A stretch of DNA of 64,000 nt, taken from contig JAOZLL010000001.1 of NCBI GenBank assembly GCA_029934835.1, forward strand, positions 42,775 to 106,774. Direction: 5' to 3'. Made by a program: the position numbers and the translations under genes. Below, piece after piece: positions 55,646 to 64,000 of the stretch (the first letter of the stretch is position 1; the number at the start of each line of letters is the position of its first letter). Below the pieces are notes generated by a model. The model searched no databases, was not told the origin of the DNA, and saw only the letters and a list, made by a program, of their open reading frames with translations. Source of the DNA: Flavobacteriaceae bacterium (lineage in GTDB: Bacteria > Bacteroidota > Bacteroidia > Flavobacteriales > Flavobacteriaceae).

Positions 55646-55653
55646 TATATTTG
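55646..55653 (+). promoter_or_regulatory. -7 promoter box of the DUF3127 gene
   Basis: TATATTTG, 22 bp before the ATG at 55676. It excludes the upstream TTG at 55670 as likely start by distance only; the ATG gives the conserved N-terminus. Confidence 0.5.
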
Positions 55654-55675
55654 CCCCTATAAAAATAATTTGAAC

Positions 55676-56044
55676 ATGGACGTAACAGGACGTATTAAAA
55701 AAATTGAAGAAACTAAAGAGTATGGCTCTAATGGTTTTAAAAAACGTGAAATCGTAATCACAACTGAGGATCAATATCCACAACATATTTTAATAGAATT
55801 TGTACAAGACAAATGTGCTTTATTGGATTCATATCAAGAAGGACAAGACGTGAAAATAGCTTTTAATTTACGTGGTCGTGAATGGGTAAACCCAGAAGGT
55901 GTAGCTAAATATTTCAATTCGTTAAACGGATGGCGTATAGAAGCTGCTCAATCTAGCACACCGCCACCAATGGCTCCACCTACTAACTTAGAACAAGTTG
56001 ATCCTAATGCTACTAGTAACGAAGCAGATGATTTACCGTTTTAA
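55676..56044 (+). CDS. DUF3127 protein (OB-fold, single-strand binding-like)
   Basis: 122 residues matching DUF3127, a family found mainly in Bacteroidota that looks like a small OB-fold protein: MDVTGRIKKIEETKEYG at the start and VKIAFNLRGREWVNPEG in the middle. It ends with a Pro/Ala-rich tail and acidic DDLPF, a C-terminal type that in SSB proteins recruits partners. A role in nucleic acid binding is likely but not proven. Confidence 0.82.
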   Translation: MDVTGRIKKIEETKEYGSNGFKKREIVITTEDQYPQHILIEFVQDKCALLDSYQEGQDVKIAFNLRGREWVNPEGVAKYFNSLNGWRIEAAQSSTPPPMAPPTNLEQVDPNATSNEADDLPF

Positions 56045-56118
56045 TTAAGAATACAGAATTTATCAAATGTTAAAATCAAGTTCTTAATTCTACACTTAGA
56101 TTTTTTTAAAATTTAGCA

Positions 56119-56751
56119 ATGTTTTTACTGGGTTCAGGGTTTGATTTTCCTCCCATTGAGTTAGCTTCAAAAGAAGGTATCTTAGCTATAGGAGGTGATT
56201 TGCATCCTAGTCGGTTATTTGCTGCATATCAAAAAGGGATTTTTCCTTGGTATAATGAAGGAGAACCTATTGTTTGGTACAGTCCAGATCCTAGAATGGT
56301 GCTATTTCCTAATAAAATTAAGATTACTAAAAGTATGCGTAAAATCTTACGAGATAGTACGTTTAAGGTAACTTTTAATCAAAATTTTGAACAAGTCATC
56401 AGACATTGTAAAACAGTTCAAAGAAAAGAACAAGAAGGCACTTGGATAACCGATGATTTAGAAAAATCAATGATCATACTACATAAAAATGCTATTGCAA
56501 AATCAGTTGAAGTGTGGCAAAATGATAAACTTGTGGGAGGTTTATACGGAATTGATTTAGGGAATCTTTTTTGTGGTGAAAGTATGTTTAGCCTCGTTAG
56601 TAATGCTTCAAAAATTGCTTATATAGCACTTGCACAAAAATTAGAAAAGGAAAACTATCCCATTATAGATTGTCAGGTTTATAATGATCACTTAGCCAGT
56701 TTGGGTGCTGAAGAAATATCTAGAGAACATTTTAAAAAATATTTACCTTAA
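56119..56751 (+). CDS. aat: Leucyl/phenylalanyl-tRNA--protein transferase
   Basis: Aat adds Leu or Phe to proteins with N-terminal Lys or Arg, marking them for ClpAP degradation (N-end rule). The 210-residue protein has the typical FPWYNEGEPIVWYSPDPRMV segment and the GEFC-like GNLFCGESMFSL motif. Complete and unremarkable. It is 74 bp downstream of the DUF3127 gene. Confidence 0.95.
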   Translation: MFLLGSGFDFPPIELASKEGILAIGGDLHPSRLFAAYQKGIFPWYNEGEPIVWYSPDPRMVLFPNKIKITKSMRKILRDSTFKVTFNQNFEQVIRHCKTVQRKEQEGTWITDDLEKSMIILHKNAIAKSVEVWQNDKLVGGLYGIDLGNLFCGESMFSLVSNASKIAYIALAQKLEKENYPIIDCQVYNDHLASLGAEEISREHFKKYLP

Positions 56752-56873
56752 TAAGGGTAAATAAAACAAGGCTTAGCTGTGCAATTTTTTTAAATTATTG
56801 AAATTGTGTTTAGTAAATTGTATTTTGAAATTTATTTGTAATTTGGTGCTTGAAATTTTGAATTCTAGAATAT

Positions 56874-57206
56874 ATGAATATTCGTAATGCACAAAAAACA
56901 GTCGATGACTGGATTAATAAATATGGTGTTCGTTACTTTGATGAATTGACTAATATGGCAATTCTCACCGAAGAAGTTGGAGAAGTAGCCCGAATAATTT
57001 CTCGTCGTTATGGTGAGCAAAGTGAAAAAAAAAGTGATAAAAACAAAGACTTAGGTCAAGAATTAGCTGATGTTCTTTTTGTAGTACTTTGTTTAGCCAA
57101 TCAAACTGGTATAGATTTACAACAGGCTTTTAAAAAAAACCTTTTAGCCAAGACAGAACGTGATCATGATAGACATCATAACAACAAAAAACTAAAAAAT
57201 GAGTAA
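56874..57206 (+). CDS. MazG-like nucleotide pyrophosphohydrolase
   Basis: A 110-residue single-domain MazG/MazG-like enzyme that hydrolyses nucleotide triphosphates to monophosphates. Metal-binding motifs are EEVGEVARIISRR and the later QELADVLFVVLCLAN (ExxD form). It fits the family of short house-cleaning pyrophosphatases. It overlaps the next gene by 8 bp, so the two are translationally coupled. Confidence 0.9.
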   Translation: MNIRNAQKTVDDWINKYGVRYFDELTNMAILTEEVGEVARIISRRYGEQSEKKSDKNKDLGQELADVLFVVLCLANQTGIDLQQAFKKNLLAKTERDHDRHHNNKKLKNE

Positions 57207-57444
57207 AAGAAGTATCCGAAAAGTTGCTCTCTGGCGTTTAGCATTACGTTTTGGCCTTATATTTGTAATCGTAGTAATACTTATTCAATTAATCTGGGAG
57301 CTTGTTTCATCAGGAAATTTAAATGCTATAACGGAGAGTTTTCAAAATAGTAAATGGATAGTTTATGCTATTTCAAAAGTTATACTCGGTGTTGTTTATG
57401 GATTTACCATGGCGTATTTTACCAAAAAAAATGCTAAAAAATAA
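57199..57444 (+). CDS. Small two-helix membrane protein, unknown
   Basis: 81 residues with two hydrophobic segments (ALRFGLIFVIVVILIQLIW and WIVYAISKVILGVVYGFTMA) and a basic end. No family recognised. It overlaps mazG by 8 bp and ends 2 bp before aroA, so it is part of a compact operon. Function unknown. Confidence 0.75.
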   Translation: MSKRSIRKVALWRLALRFGLIFVIVVILIQLIWELVSSGNLNAITESFQNSKWIVYAISKVILGVVYGFTMAYFTKKNAKK

Positions 57445-57446
57445 GT

Positions 57447-58673
57447 GTGAGCATACTCTTAGATCATACAAATACTAAGGCCATCAATGGTACAATAACC
57501 ATATCTGGTTCTAAAAGTGAATCGAATCGTTTATTGATTTTACAAAAACTTTTTCCATTTATCACAATAGAAAACCTTTCTAATTCTGATGATACATATT
57601 ACCTCAAAAATGCTTTAAATAACACATCAAAAACAATAGATATTGGCCATGCTGGTACTGCTATGCGTTTTTTAACTGCTTATTTAACTACACAAGATAC
57701 TAAAAACACAATACTCACCGGTTCCTCTAGAATGCAAGAACGACCTATAAAATTATTAGTGGATGCCTTACTTGATATTGGAGCTGACATCACCTATCTT
57801 AATAATGAAGGTTTTCCACCAGTAATAATAAAGGGAAAAAAGTTATTAAAAAATAAGGTTAGTATTAAAGGAAGTGTTAGTAGCCAATACACCTCTGCAT
57901 TATTACTCATTGCACCTTCGTTGCAAAATGGATTAGAAATAAAGCTTAAAGGGCAAATTACTTCAGTTCCTTATATAAATATGACCTTATCACTACTCAA
58001 AAAAATTGGCGTTAAAATATCATTTATTGACAATAAAATACGGGTAAAAAGTTTAATAACCTCAAACTTACAAACTAAGGTTTTATCTATAGAGCCTGAC
58101 TGGAGTAGCGCCTCTTATTTTTATAGTTTAGCAGCGTTGCAACCAAATACGAGTATCGAACTAATTGGTTTTAAAGAAAAAAGCTTACAAGGTGATCGTA
58201 TTTTACCTGAAATTTATAAGCAACTTGGCGTAACTACTATCTTTAATAAAAAGAGTATTTGTATCAATTCAAATCAATTATCCATAGACTTTAAACCTAT
58301 ATTACTAGATCTTAAAGATACTCCTGACCTTGCCCAAACCATTGCTGTGACTTGTTTAGGACTGGGAATAAAATGCCATTTAACAGGTTTACATACCTTA
58401 AAAATTAAAGAAACAGATCGTTTAGTAGCATTAAAAAATGAATTTGAAAAATTAGGTGCAATAGTAAAAATTACAAATGATTCTTTTCAATTACTTAGCT
58501 CAAACAGAATTAGAAGAAACAGCACAGTCAAAACCTATAATGACCATCGTATGGCAATGGCTTTTGCTCCACTATCAGTAAAAGTTCCAATACAAATTGA
58601 AAATCAGGAAGTTGTTAGTAAATCATATCCTGATTTTTGGACCGATTTGAAGCATTTATTAGGTGAATCTTAA
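57447..58673 (+). CDS. aroA: 3-phosphoshikimate 1-carboxyvinyltransferase (EPSP synthase)
   Basis: AroA joins phosphoenolpyruvate to shikimate-3-phosphate in aromatic amino acid synthesis. The 408-residue protein starts at GTG, 2 bp after the preceding stop, and contains GSKSESNRLLILQ, the inhibitor-site loop GHAGTAMRFL and the C-terminal KETDRLVALKNEFEKLGA and YNDHRMAMAFAP motifs. All are complete. It is preceded by the mazG-like gene and the small membrane protein gene in one transcription unit. Confidence 0.96.
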   Translation: MSILLDHTNTKAINGTITISGSKSESNRLLILQKLFPFITIENLSNSDDTYYLKNALNNTSKTIDIGHAGTAMRFLTAYLTTQDTKNTILTGSSRMQERPIKLLVDALLDIGADITYLNNEGFPPVIIKGKKLLKNKVSIKGSVSSQYTSALLLIAPSLQNGLEIKLKGQITSVPYINMTLSLLKKIGVKISFIDNKIRVKSLITSNLQTKVLSIEPDWSSASYFYSLAALQPNTSIELIGFKEKSLQGDRILPEIYKQLGVTTIFNKKSICINSNQLSIDFKPILLDLKDTPDLAQTIAVTCLGLGIKCHLTGLHTLKIKETDRLVALKNEFEKLGAIVKITNDSFQLLSSNRIRRNSTVKTYNDHRMAMAFAPLSVKVPIQIENQEVVSKSYPDFWTDLKHLLGES

Positions 58674-58691
58674 AAATAATATACTATTTAC

Positions 58692-58723
58692 TTGACAACG
58701 CCTATCTTGGTATTGTATATTTG
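58692..58723 (+). promoter_or_regulatory. Promoter of queA
   Basis: TTG at 58692-58694 and TATATTTG at 58716-58723 are 21 bp apart, matching the TTG/N17-23/TAnnTTTG pattern. The start codon of queA lies 70 bp after the -7 box. Confidence 0.7.
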
Positions 58724-58793
58724 CAAGCTTTTTGAAAGCACTTTGTACTTTGCGTAAAGCATAAAGCGAGTATTATAAACCTAAAACCTATAT

Positions 58794-59843
58794 ATGAAAT
58801 TATCACAATTCCATTTTGACTTACCACCTGAATTATTAGCTGAATATCCTGCAGAGCATCGTGATGAAGCGCGTTTGATGGTGATACATCGTGATACTGG
58901 TAAAATAGAACATAAGCTTTTTAAAGACTTAATAGACTATTTTGATGATGGAGATTTAATGTTGTTAAACAACACCAAAGTTTTCCCAGCACGATTAATT
59001 GGAGAAAAAGAAAAAACAGGAGCACGAATAGAAGTCTTTTTATTACGTGAACTGAATTCTGAAAATCGTTTATGGGATGTTTTAGTAGATCCAGCTCGTA
59101 AAATAAGAATAGGTAATAAGTTATTCTTTGGAGACGACGAGAGCTTAGTTGCTGAAGTAATTGATAATACAACCTCACGTGGTAGAACTTTACGTTTCCT
59201 ATTTGATGGAGATCACGAGGAATTTGTAGCGAAATTAAAAGAATTAGGACAAACACCACTTCCTAAATATATAAAAAGAGAAGCTACACCCGAAGATACG
59301 GAACGTTATCAAACTATATATGCTAAACATGAAGGTGCCGTAGCAGCTCCAACAGCTGGTATGCATTTTTCTAAGCATTTAATGAAACGTTTAGAAATCA
59401 AAGGAATTGATTTTGCAGAACTAACTTTACACGTTGGTTTAGGTACTTTTAGCTCTGTTGAGGTAGAAGATCTTTCTAAACACAAAATGGATTCTGAAAA
59501 AATTATTGTTTCTAAAGAAGTTGCTGATAAAGTTAATGCTGTTAAAGATAGTAAACGCAAAGTTATTGCTATAGGAACTACAGTTATGCGTGCAATAGAA
59601 AGTTCTGTTTCGTCAAGTCGCAGATTAAATCCTGTAGAAAAATGGACTCATAAATTTATTTTTCCGCCTCATGATTTTAGTATTGCCGATGCTATGGTTA
59701 CCAATTTTCATACGCCAAAATCTACCCTAATGATGATGACTGCTGCTTTTTGTGGTTATGATTTATTGATGGAGGCATACAAAGAAGCTATTAAGGAAAA
59801 ATATAAATTCTTTTCTTATGGAGATGCCATGTTAATCATATAA
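58794..59843 (+). CDS. queA: S-adenosylmethionine:tRNA ribosyltransferase-isomerase
   Basis: QueA makes epoxyqueuosine in tRNA anticodon loops by transferring the ribosyl part of SAM. The 349-residue protein has [20 protein letters not shown], the [10 protein letters not shown] motif and the C-terminal [17 protein letters not shown]. Length is typical. A strong terminator follows. Confidence 0.96.
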   Translation: MKLSQFHFDLPPELLAEYPAEHRDEARLMVIHRDTGKIEHKLFKDLIDYFDDGDLMLLNNTKVFPARLIGEKEKTGARIEVFLLRELNSENRLWDVLVDPARKIRIGNKLFFGDDESLVAEVIDNTTSRGRTLRFLFDGDHEEFVAKLKELGQTPLPKYIKREATPEDTERYQTIYAKHEGAVAAPTAGMHFSKHLMKRLEIKGIDFAELTLHVGLGTFSSVEVEDLSKHKMDSEKIIVSKEVADKVNAVKDSKRKVIAIGTTVMRAIESSVSSSRRLNPVEKWTHKFIFPPHDFSIADAMVTNFHTPKSTLMMMTAAFCGYDLLMEAYKEAIKEKYKFFSYGDAMLII

Positions 59844-59865
59844 GGTCTATTGGCTATCAAAAAAT

Positions 59866-59899
59866 AAAAAACCCGCTCAAAAATTGAGCGGGTTTTTTT
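59866..59899. terminator. Bidirectional terminator between queA and tsf
   Basis: AAAAAACCCGCTCAA pairs with TTGAGCGGGTTTTTT around a 4-base loop. The A- and T-tracts allow use by both convergent genes. Confidence 0.9.
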
Positions 59900-59919
59900 A
59901 TACTATTTTGTAGTCTTGT

Positions 59920-60891
59920 TTATGCTAAAGATACACGTTTAAAACCAACAACAGCTACATCACCATAAGTCTTAATATAATCAGCAACACTTTGTTTTGC
60001 ATCTTTAATAAAGTCTTGATCTAACAAACATTGTTCTTGATCTAATGTGGTATTATCAGAAATAAATCGTTCCATTTTTCCTGGAAGTATTCTATCCCAA
60101 ATTTGTTCTGGTTTTCCTTCAGCTTTTAATTCTGCTTTAGCATCTTCTTCAGCTTTTGCAATAACCACGTCTGTTAATTGAGCCATAGAGATATACTGAG
60201 GAACATTTTTTAGTGTTTTCCCTAATCTACCTAATTCTATATTATCTTTCTCAATAGCAGCAATTCTAGCTTCAGTTTCAGCTATAACAAAATCTTGATC
60301 AAAATCTTTATAAGATAATGTGGTTGCACCCATTGAAGCAACTTGCATAGCAACATCTTTAGTTAACTCTACTGCTTTATCAACTACTGCTGATAAACCA
60401 ACAACCGCTGCAATTTTGTTACCAACATGAATATAAGAACCTACATAAGGAGCTTCTATTCTTTCAAAACCACCTATTTCAAGTTTCTCACCGATAACTC
60501 CTGTTTGCTCAATTATCTTTTCAGCAACAGTAATACCCTTATCATACTCAGCAGCCATAAAAGCTTCCTTATCTGATGCATTTAAAGCGATATCAGCAAA
60601 TTTATGAGCCATAGCAACATAATCGTCATTCTTAGCTACAAAGTCTGTTTCACAGTTTAATGAAATCACCACTCCTACTGTATTATCAGCATTTATTTTT
60701 GCTATTGCAGCTCCTTCAGATGATTCTCTGTCAGCTCTTTTTGCAGCAACTTTTTGTCCTTTTTTACGTAATACTGTAATTGCTTTATCAAAATCTCCTT
60801 CTGATTCGACCAATGCATTTTTACAATCCATCATTCCAGCACCTGTCATTTTACGTAATTTACTTACCTCAGCGGCAGATATTTTTACCAT
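59920..60891 (-). CDS. tsf: Elongation factor Ts
   Basis: EF-Ts recycles EF-Tu by exchanging GDP. The 323-residue protein starts with the family opening SKLRKMTGAGMMDCKNALVE and carries the TDFVAKND motif of the core domain. It is longer than the E. coli form (283 residues), as in related bacteria. Gene order rpsB-tsf is normal, 30 bp apart, and the pair reads leftward from the ribosomal cluster. Confidence 0.97.
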   Translation of the reverse strand: MVKISAAEVSKLRKMTGAGMMDCKNALVESEGDFDKAITVLRKKGQKVAAKRADRESSEGAAIAKINADNTVGVVISLNCETDFVAKNDDYVAMAHKFADIALNASDKEAFMAAEYDKGITVAEKIIEQTGVIGEKLEIGGFERIEAPYVGSYIHVGNKIAAVVGLSAVVDKAVELTKDVAMQVASMGATTLSYKDFDQDFVIAETEARIAAIEKDNIELGRLGKTLKNVPQYISMAQLTDVVIAKAEEDAKAELKAEGKPEQIWDRILPGKMERFISDNTTLDQEQCLLDQDFIKDAKQSVADYIKTYGDVAVVGFKRVSLA

Positions 60892-60921
60892 TTTATATTT
60901 GTATTTTGGTATTAGTAACTT

Positions 60922-61725
60922 TTATTTTTTTTTGTCTTCAGCTGGCTTTTTTTCTACAACAGCTTCTGTTTTTTTAACTGGCTTTTCAGCTGGTTTTTCA
61001 TCCTTAGCCTTTTCAGCTACTTTCTTTTCTTTTCCTGCTTTTCTTTCAGCTAGTCCTTCTGCAATTGCTGCAGTCAAATGAGTCAAAACTTTTTCAATAG
61101 ATTTTGAAGCATCATCATTTGAAGGAATCACATAATCGATAGGTCTAGGATCTGAATTGGTATCAACCATTGCAAAAATTGGAATATTCAATTTTGAAGC
61201 TTCCGCAACAGCAATGTGTTCTTTTTTAACATCAACTACAATAATTGCACCTGGCAAACGAGTCATATCAGAAATAGAACCTAAGTTTTTTTCTAATTTA
61301 GCTCTTTGACGATCTATTTGTAATTGTTCTCTTTTTGATAAAGCAGCAAAAGAACCGTCTTGTTTCATACGATCTATATTTGACATCTTTTTTACCGCCT
61401 TACGAATAGTTTGAAAGTTAGTTAACATTCCGCCTGGCCATCTTTCTGTGATATAAGGCATGTTTACGCTTTCAGCATTAGTTGCTATAATTTCTTTAGC
61501 TTGCTTTTTAGTTGCCACATACATTACACGACGTCCTGAAGCAGCTATCTTTTTCAAAGCAGCTGCAGCTTCTTCCATTTTTGCAACTGTTTTATACAAG
61601 TCAATAATATGTACACCATTTCGTTCTGAATATACATATGAAACCATATTTGGATTCCATTTACGTGTCAAGTGACCAAAGTGTACACCTGCATCGATTA
61701 GTTCTTTAATGTCAATATTTGCCAT
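60922..61725 (-). CDS. rpsB: 30S ribosomal protein S2
   Basis: The 267-residue protein matches S2 (IKELIDAGVHFGHLTRKWNP, PGAIIVVDVKKEHIAVAEA). The last 40 residues form a Lys/Ala/Glu-rich tail (AEKAKDEKPAEKPVKKTE) that goes beyond the core fold and is common in Bacteroidota S2. It is followed by tsf. Upstream is a 196-bp gap before rpsI that shows an AT-rich region with a weak inverted repeat near 61866-61902. Confidence 0.97.
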   Translation of the reverse strand: MANIDIKELIDAGVHFGHLTRKWNPNMVSYVYSERNGVHIIDLYKTVAKMEEAAAALKKIAASGRRVMYVATKKQAKEIIATNAESVNMPYITERWPGGMLTNFQTIRKAVKKMSNIDRMKQDGSFAALSKREQLQIDRQRAKLEKNLGSISDMTRLPGAIIVVDVKKEHIAVAEASKLNIPIFAMVDTNSDPRPIDYVIPSNDDASKSIEKVLTHLTAAIAEGLAERKAGKEKKVAEKAKDEKPAEKPVKKTEAVVEKKPAEDKKK

Positions 61726-61921
61726 TTTAAAAAATTTGATTTACGTTCCGTTGAGTTAGCAATAATGAAGTAGCGATATTTTATCGGTCAACAGTATTTG
61801 GATGCTAAATAAAATTCAACAATAACTGATTAATAATATATAATTAAGATTAAATTGATCCTCTCGATTTACGATTTATTCGATTGAAAAAAACCGTAAA
61901 TCAAAATTATCAAAAATTAGA

Positions 61922-62308
61922 TTAACGTTTAGAGAATTGGTATTTCTTACGTGCTTTTTTCTGACCAAATTTCTTACGTTCTACCATACGTGGATCACGC
62001 ATTAATAAACCTTCTGGTTTTAAGATTAATCTATATTCTGGATCAATCTCAGTTAAAGCCTTAGAAATTGCCAAACGAATAGCTTCCGCTTGACCTTTTA
62101 CTCCACCACCTTTTACTGTCGCCATAATATCATAAACGCCTACATTATCAGTTAATGTAAAGGGTTGCATAACTTTATATTGTAGTGTAGGAACAGTAAA
62201 ATAAGTATTCAATTCCTTTTTATTAATAATGATTTCACCTTTTCCCTCTTTGAGGAAAACACGTGCAATAGCCTTTTTTCTACGGCCTGTTTTGTGTATA
62301 ATTTCCAT
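61922..62308 (-). CDS. rpsI: 30S ribosomal protein S9
   Basis: 128 residues with the S9 signature: HKTGRRKKAIARVFLKEGKG, GGGVKGQAEAIRLAISKAL and the basic C-terminal end KKARKKYQFSKR that reaches the ribosomal P-site. It follows rplM with one base between the genes, so translation is coupled. Confidence 0.97.
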   Translation of the reverse strand: MEIIHKTGRRKKAIARVFLKEGKGEIIINKKELNTYFTVPTLQYKVMQPFTLTDNVGVYDIMATVKGGGVKGQAEAIRLAISKALTEIDPEYRLILKPEGLLMRDPRMVERKKFGQKKARKKYQFSKR

Positions 62309-62309
62309 A

Positions 62310-62765
62310 TTATCTCAAATCGTTTAGGTTACATTCTTTTGGTTTTTGTGCTTCTTGATTGTGTTCAGCACCTACATATACATATAGATTTCTAAACAAT
62401 GCACTACCTAATTTGTTTTTAGGTAACATTCCTTTTACAGCTTTTTCAATTAAGCGAGTTGGATCTTTGTCAAACATCTCGCGTGCTGATAGGAAGCGTT
62501 GTCCTCCTGGATATCCTGTATGACGAACATAAGATTTGTCAGTCCATTTTTTTCCAGTTAATACGATTTTTTCTGCGTTGATGATGACAATGTTGTCACC
62601 ACAATCTACATGCGGTGTGTAATTGGGTTTGTACTTACCTCTCAAAAGCATTGCTACTTTTGAAGCTAAACGGCCCAATTTTTGCCCGTCCGCATCAACC
62701 AACAACCATTCTTTGTTAACGGTGTTCTTGTTAGCCGATACTGTTTTGTAACTCAATGTATTCAC
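62310..62765 (-). CDS. rplM: 50S ribosomal protein L13
   Basis: 151 residues with the L13 pattern (WLLVDADGQKLGRLASKVA, YTPHVDCGDNIVIINAEK, GYPGGQRFLSAREM and GMLPKNKLGSALFRNLYVY). A -7 box TACTTTTG on this strand is at 62831-62838. A hairpin lies in the leader directly after it. It starts the rplM-rpsI unit. Confidence 0.97.
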   Translation of the reverse strand: MNTLSYKTVSANKNTVNKEWLLVDADGQKLGRLASKVAMLLRGKYKPNYTPHVDCGDNIVIINAEKIVLTGKKWTDKSYVRHTGYPGGQRFLSAREMFDKDPTRLIEKAVKGMLPKNKLGSALFRNLYVYVGAEHNQEAQKPKECNLNDLR

Positions 62766-62808
62766 TACTATTGGTTTTTTGTGTTAAATTAATAAATTTG
62801 TTAATCGT

Positions 62809-62826
62809 CTCTTTTTCAGAAAAGAG
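62809..62826 (-). promoter_or_regulatory. Hairpin at the 5' end of the rplM leader
   Basis: On the minus strand CTCTTTT pairs with AAAAGAG around a 4-base loop, within about 5-22 bases of the -7 box. L13 represses its own operon in some bacteria through the leader; whether this hairpin serves that is inference. Confidence 0.4.
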
Positions 62827-62857
62827 TGTGCAAAAGTAACAATTATTCTACAATAAA

Positions 62858-62893
62858 AAAAGCACAATCAAAATAAAAATTGATTGTGCTTTT
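62858..62893 (-). terminator. Terminator after the BON-LysM gene
   Basis: AAAAGCACAATCA and TGATTGTGCTTTT form a perfect 13-bp stem around a 10-base loop. Read leftward it is followed by a T-tract, so it ends the BON-LysM gene just before the rplM promoter. Confidence 0.85.
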
Positions 62894-62913
62894 AAGTTGT
62901 AAAATGTTTTACC

Positions 62914-63366
62914 TTAGTCTAATGCAGGAATTCTAAGAACTTGACCTGGATAGATTAAATCTGGACTCTTAAGCATTGGTTTGTTTGCTTCAAAAATTAC
63001 AGGATACTTCATAGCATCACTATAGTATTTTTTAGCAATTTTACTTAATGAATCACCACTAACAACTGTATGAAATTGTGCTTGTGGCTCTTCTATTGCA
63101 ACAGTCATTCTATCGTCAACATTTGCAATACCTTCTGTGTTTCCTAGTACTAAAACTACTTTTTCACGTGTTTCTTGAGATTCAGCTTCACCCCAAACAA
63201 TGGCAGTGTCACCTTCTACTTCAACATTTAAATCACGTACTTCAAATCCTAGTGTTTCAACAGCATTAGACAAAGCATTGGCTTTATCCGTTACTTCTTC
63301 TTCTGTTGTTTTTCCAATTCCAAAAACTTTGGCTCCGGCATTTTTAATAAATGAAAATAATCCCAT
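62914..63366 (-). CDS. BON-LysM protein, Kbp/YgaU-like
   Basis: 150 residues: a BON domain (about 20-90, ALSNAVETLGFEVRDLNVEV, VVLVLGNTEGIANVDDRM) followed by a LysM domain (about 98-148, HTVVSGDSLSKIAKKYY, NPDLIYPGQVLRIP-like end). Size and order match the potassium-binding protein Kbp (YgaU) of E. coli, which is cytoplasmic and binds K+. No signal peptide is visible, consistent with that. A potassium-sensing role is inference from the family. Confidence 0.9.
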   Translation of the reverse strand: MGLFSFIKNAGAKVFGIGKTTEEEVTDKANALSNAVETLGFEVRDLNVEVEGDTAIVWGEAESQETREKVVLVLGNTEGIANVDDRMTVAIEEPQAQFHTVVSGDSLSKIAKKYYSDAMKYPVIFEANKPMLKSPDLIYPGQVLRIPALD

Positions 63367-63462
63367 AATATAATTTTTTAGGTTAAATAATTAAAGTGTA
63401 AAGATGCGGTTAATATTATAGATAACAAAATTTGAGCAAAAAATATCAAGCAATTGTATGTT

Positions 63463-63940
63463 TTATGCATCTTGTTTTTCCGTAAACCATATAATATTAC
63501 CAATTATTTTCCTCAATACTGACCTCTTTCTAAAAAATAATTGACCCACATTCTAATTTTTATTGACATAATGAATATTAATACAGGAATTTTTTTATTT
63601 TTGTTGTTAACTGCTTGATGCCCATGTATTTCACACATAGCTTTATCAGCATTTTTTGACAATAAAGTAAGATGAATACTTGTAATTTAATAAGGAAAAC
63701 TATAAACTATTATAAGGTTTGTTGGTTTCCCTTGAAAGAAAACCGCCTAAGACAATAAAATCCTTATTATTTAAATACATTGCGCTTACATCTAGCCATC
63801 TAACATTATCAAGAACTTTGGCATCTTTCTTGTTTGATAAAAATAGAATAACTCGAGCTATGGTGCTTTTCTTAAAATATTTGATAATATTCTAAGTAAT
63901 TAATACTATCGCACGAAGTAAAAACAACTATTCGTAACAT
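63463..63940 (-). pseudogene. purN: Decayed purN (phosphoribosylglycinamide formyltransferase)
   Basis: The minus strand from an ATG at 63940 reads MLRIVVFTSC, close to the purN start (RIVVFASGSGTN), then changes frame. The next frame reads NIIKYFKKSTIARVILFLSN and DAKVLDNV, later DFIVLGGFLSRETN, then a stop. Further on come KAMCEIHGHQAVNNK and, after another shift, INIHYVNKN, equal to the late PurN motifs (GxHxAVI, ITIHYVNE). At least two frameshifts and a stop make it non-functional. The 634-bp gap 63367-64000 holds nothing else recognisable apart from a GTTGTGC-containing palindromic end. Confidence 0.78.
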
Positions 63941-64000
63941 TTATATAATAATAACCCGTTGTGCATTTAGATAATGCTAACTTTTAAATTATTAATATTT

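Noticed and set aside
61866..61902. Inverted repeat between rpsI and rpsB as a terminator
   Set aside because: The 8-bp arms GATTTACG/CGTAAATC enclose a 21-base loop and lack a clear T-tract; too weak to call.
1..64000. tRNA or rRNA genes
   Set aside because: I looked for TPsiC-type GGTTCGAAT/GGTTCAAAT blocks and acceptor-stem pairs between genes and found none; no rRNA signature either.

Overview
The window is a single piece of a low-GC genome from the phylum Bacteroidota, almost certainly class Flavobacteriia (family Flavobacteriaceae level; genus not determinable here). The evidence is the TAnnTTTG -7 promoter boxes, the type IX secretion (T9SS) type A C-terminal sorting domains, SusD-free but lipoprotein-rich gene content, a Rho factor with a long Lys/Gln-rich insertion, a Na+-NQR operon and the rplM-rpsI-rpsB-tsf order. 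It reads as ordinary chromosome. No integrase, transposase, tRNA or rRNA gene, CRISPR array or phage module was seen.

Left part (1-24.8 kb). The operon nqrA-B-C-D-E-F (minus strand; nqrF runs off the left edge) encodes the sodium-pumping NADH:quinone reductase. It faces a divergent ClC/CBS anion channel gene. Next come rho, a shared terminator, and trigger factor. A small polysaccharide-degrading pair follows (a CE2-type SGNH esterase lipoprotein and a GH5-like glycosidase), the latter flanked by inverted copies of one non-coding element. Then uvrC, an ACR3/arsenate reductase pair split by a dispersed inverted repeat, trpS, an acyltransferase, a DUF3078 protein and a SufT-like factor. This part ends in a TPR/HisKA_2 histidine kinase followed by its likely LytTR response regulator.

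Middle part (25.6-41.6 kb). Two large leucine-rich-repeat T9SS cargo proteins are surrounded by duplicated non-coding blocks, one decayed and one intact copy of a small lipoprotein gene. A beta-helix protein follows, then a relic of a LytS-type kinase and a 1206-residue fibre protein with a self-cleaving S74 chaperone domain and many YadA-like repeats. After sufE and a PfkB-family kinase come three paralogous Aer-like PAS proteins without output domains. The kinase leader and the LytTR regulator leader share a conserved hairpin with an open reading frame of 13-15 codons.

Right part (41.6-64 kb). This holds an M1 peptidase, a LuxE-like protein and an ECF sigma factor followed by an anti-sigma-like/outer-membrane barrel fusion. 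Then come a DUF1858-type protein with an aldehyde dehydrogenase, a gingipain-like C25 peptidase with GEVED and T9SS domains, and a Rieske-like lipoprotein lacking one canonical ligand. Housekeeping genes follow (greA, HIT, aat, mazG-like, aroA, queA, tsf, rpsB, rpsI, rplM), then a Kbp-like BON-LysM protein. The extreme right end carries a frameshifted remnant of purN.

Most notable for follow-up: the paired hairpin leaders, the PAS triplet with its conserved basic C-terminal tail, the fibre repeats that are identical in protein but strongly diverged in codons, the catalytic-residue changes in the GH5-like and Rieske-like proteins, and the decayed genes (purN, lipoprotein, LytS fragment).
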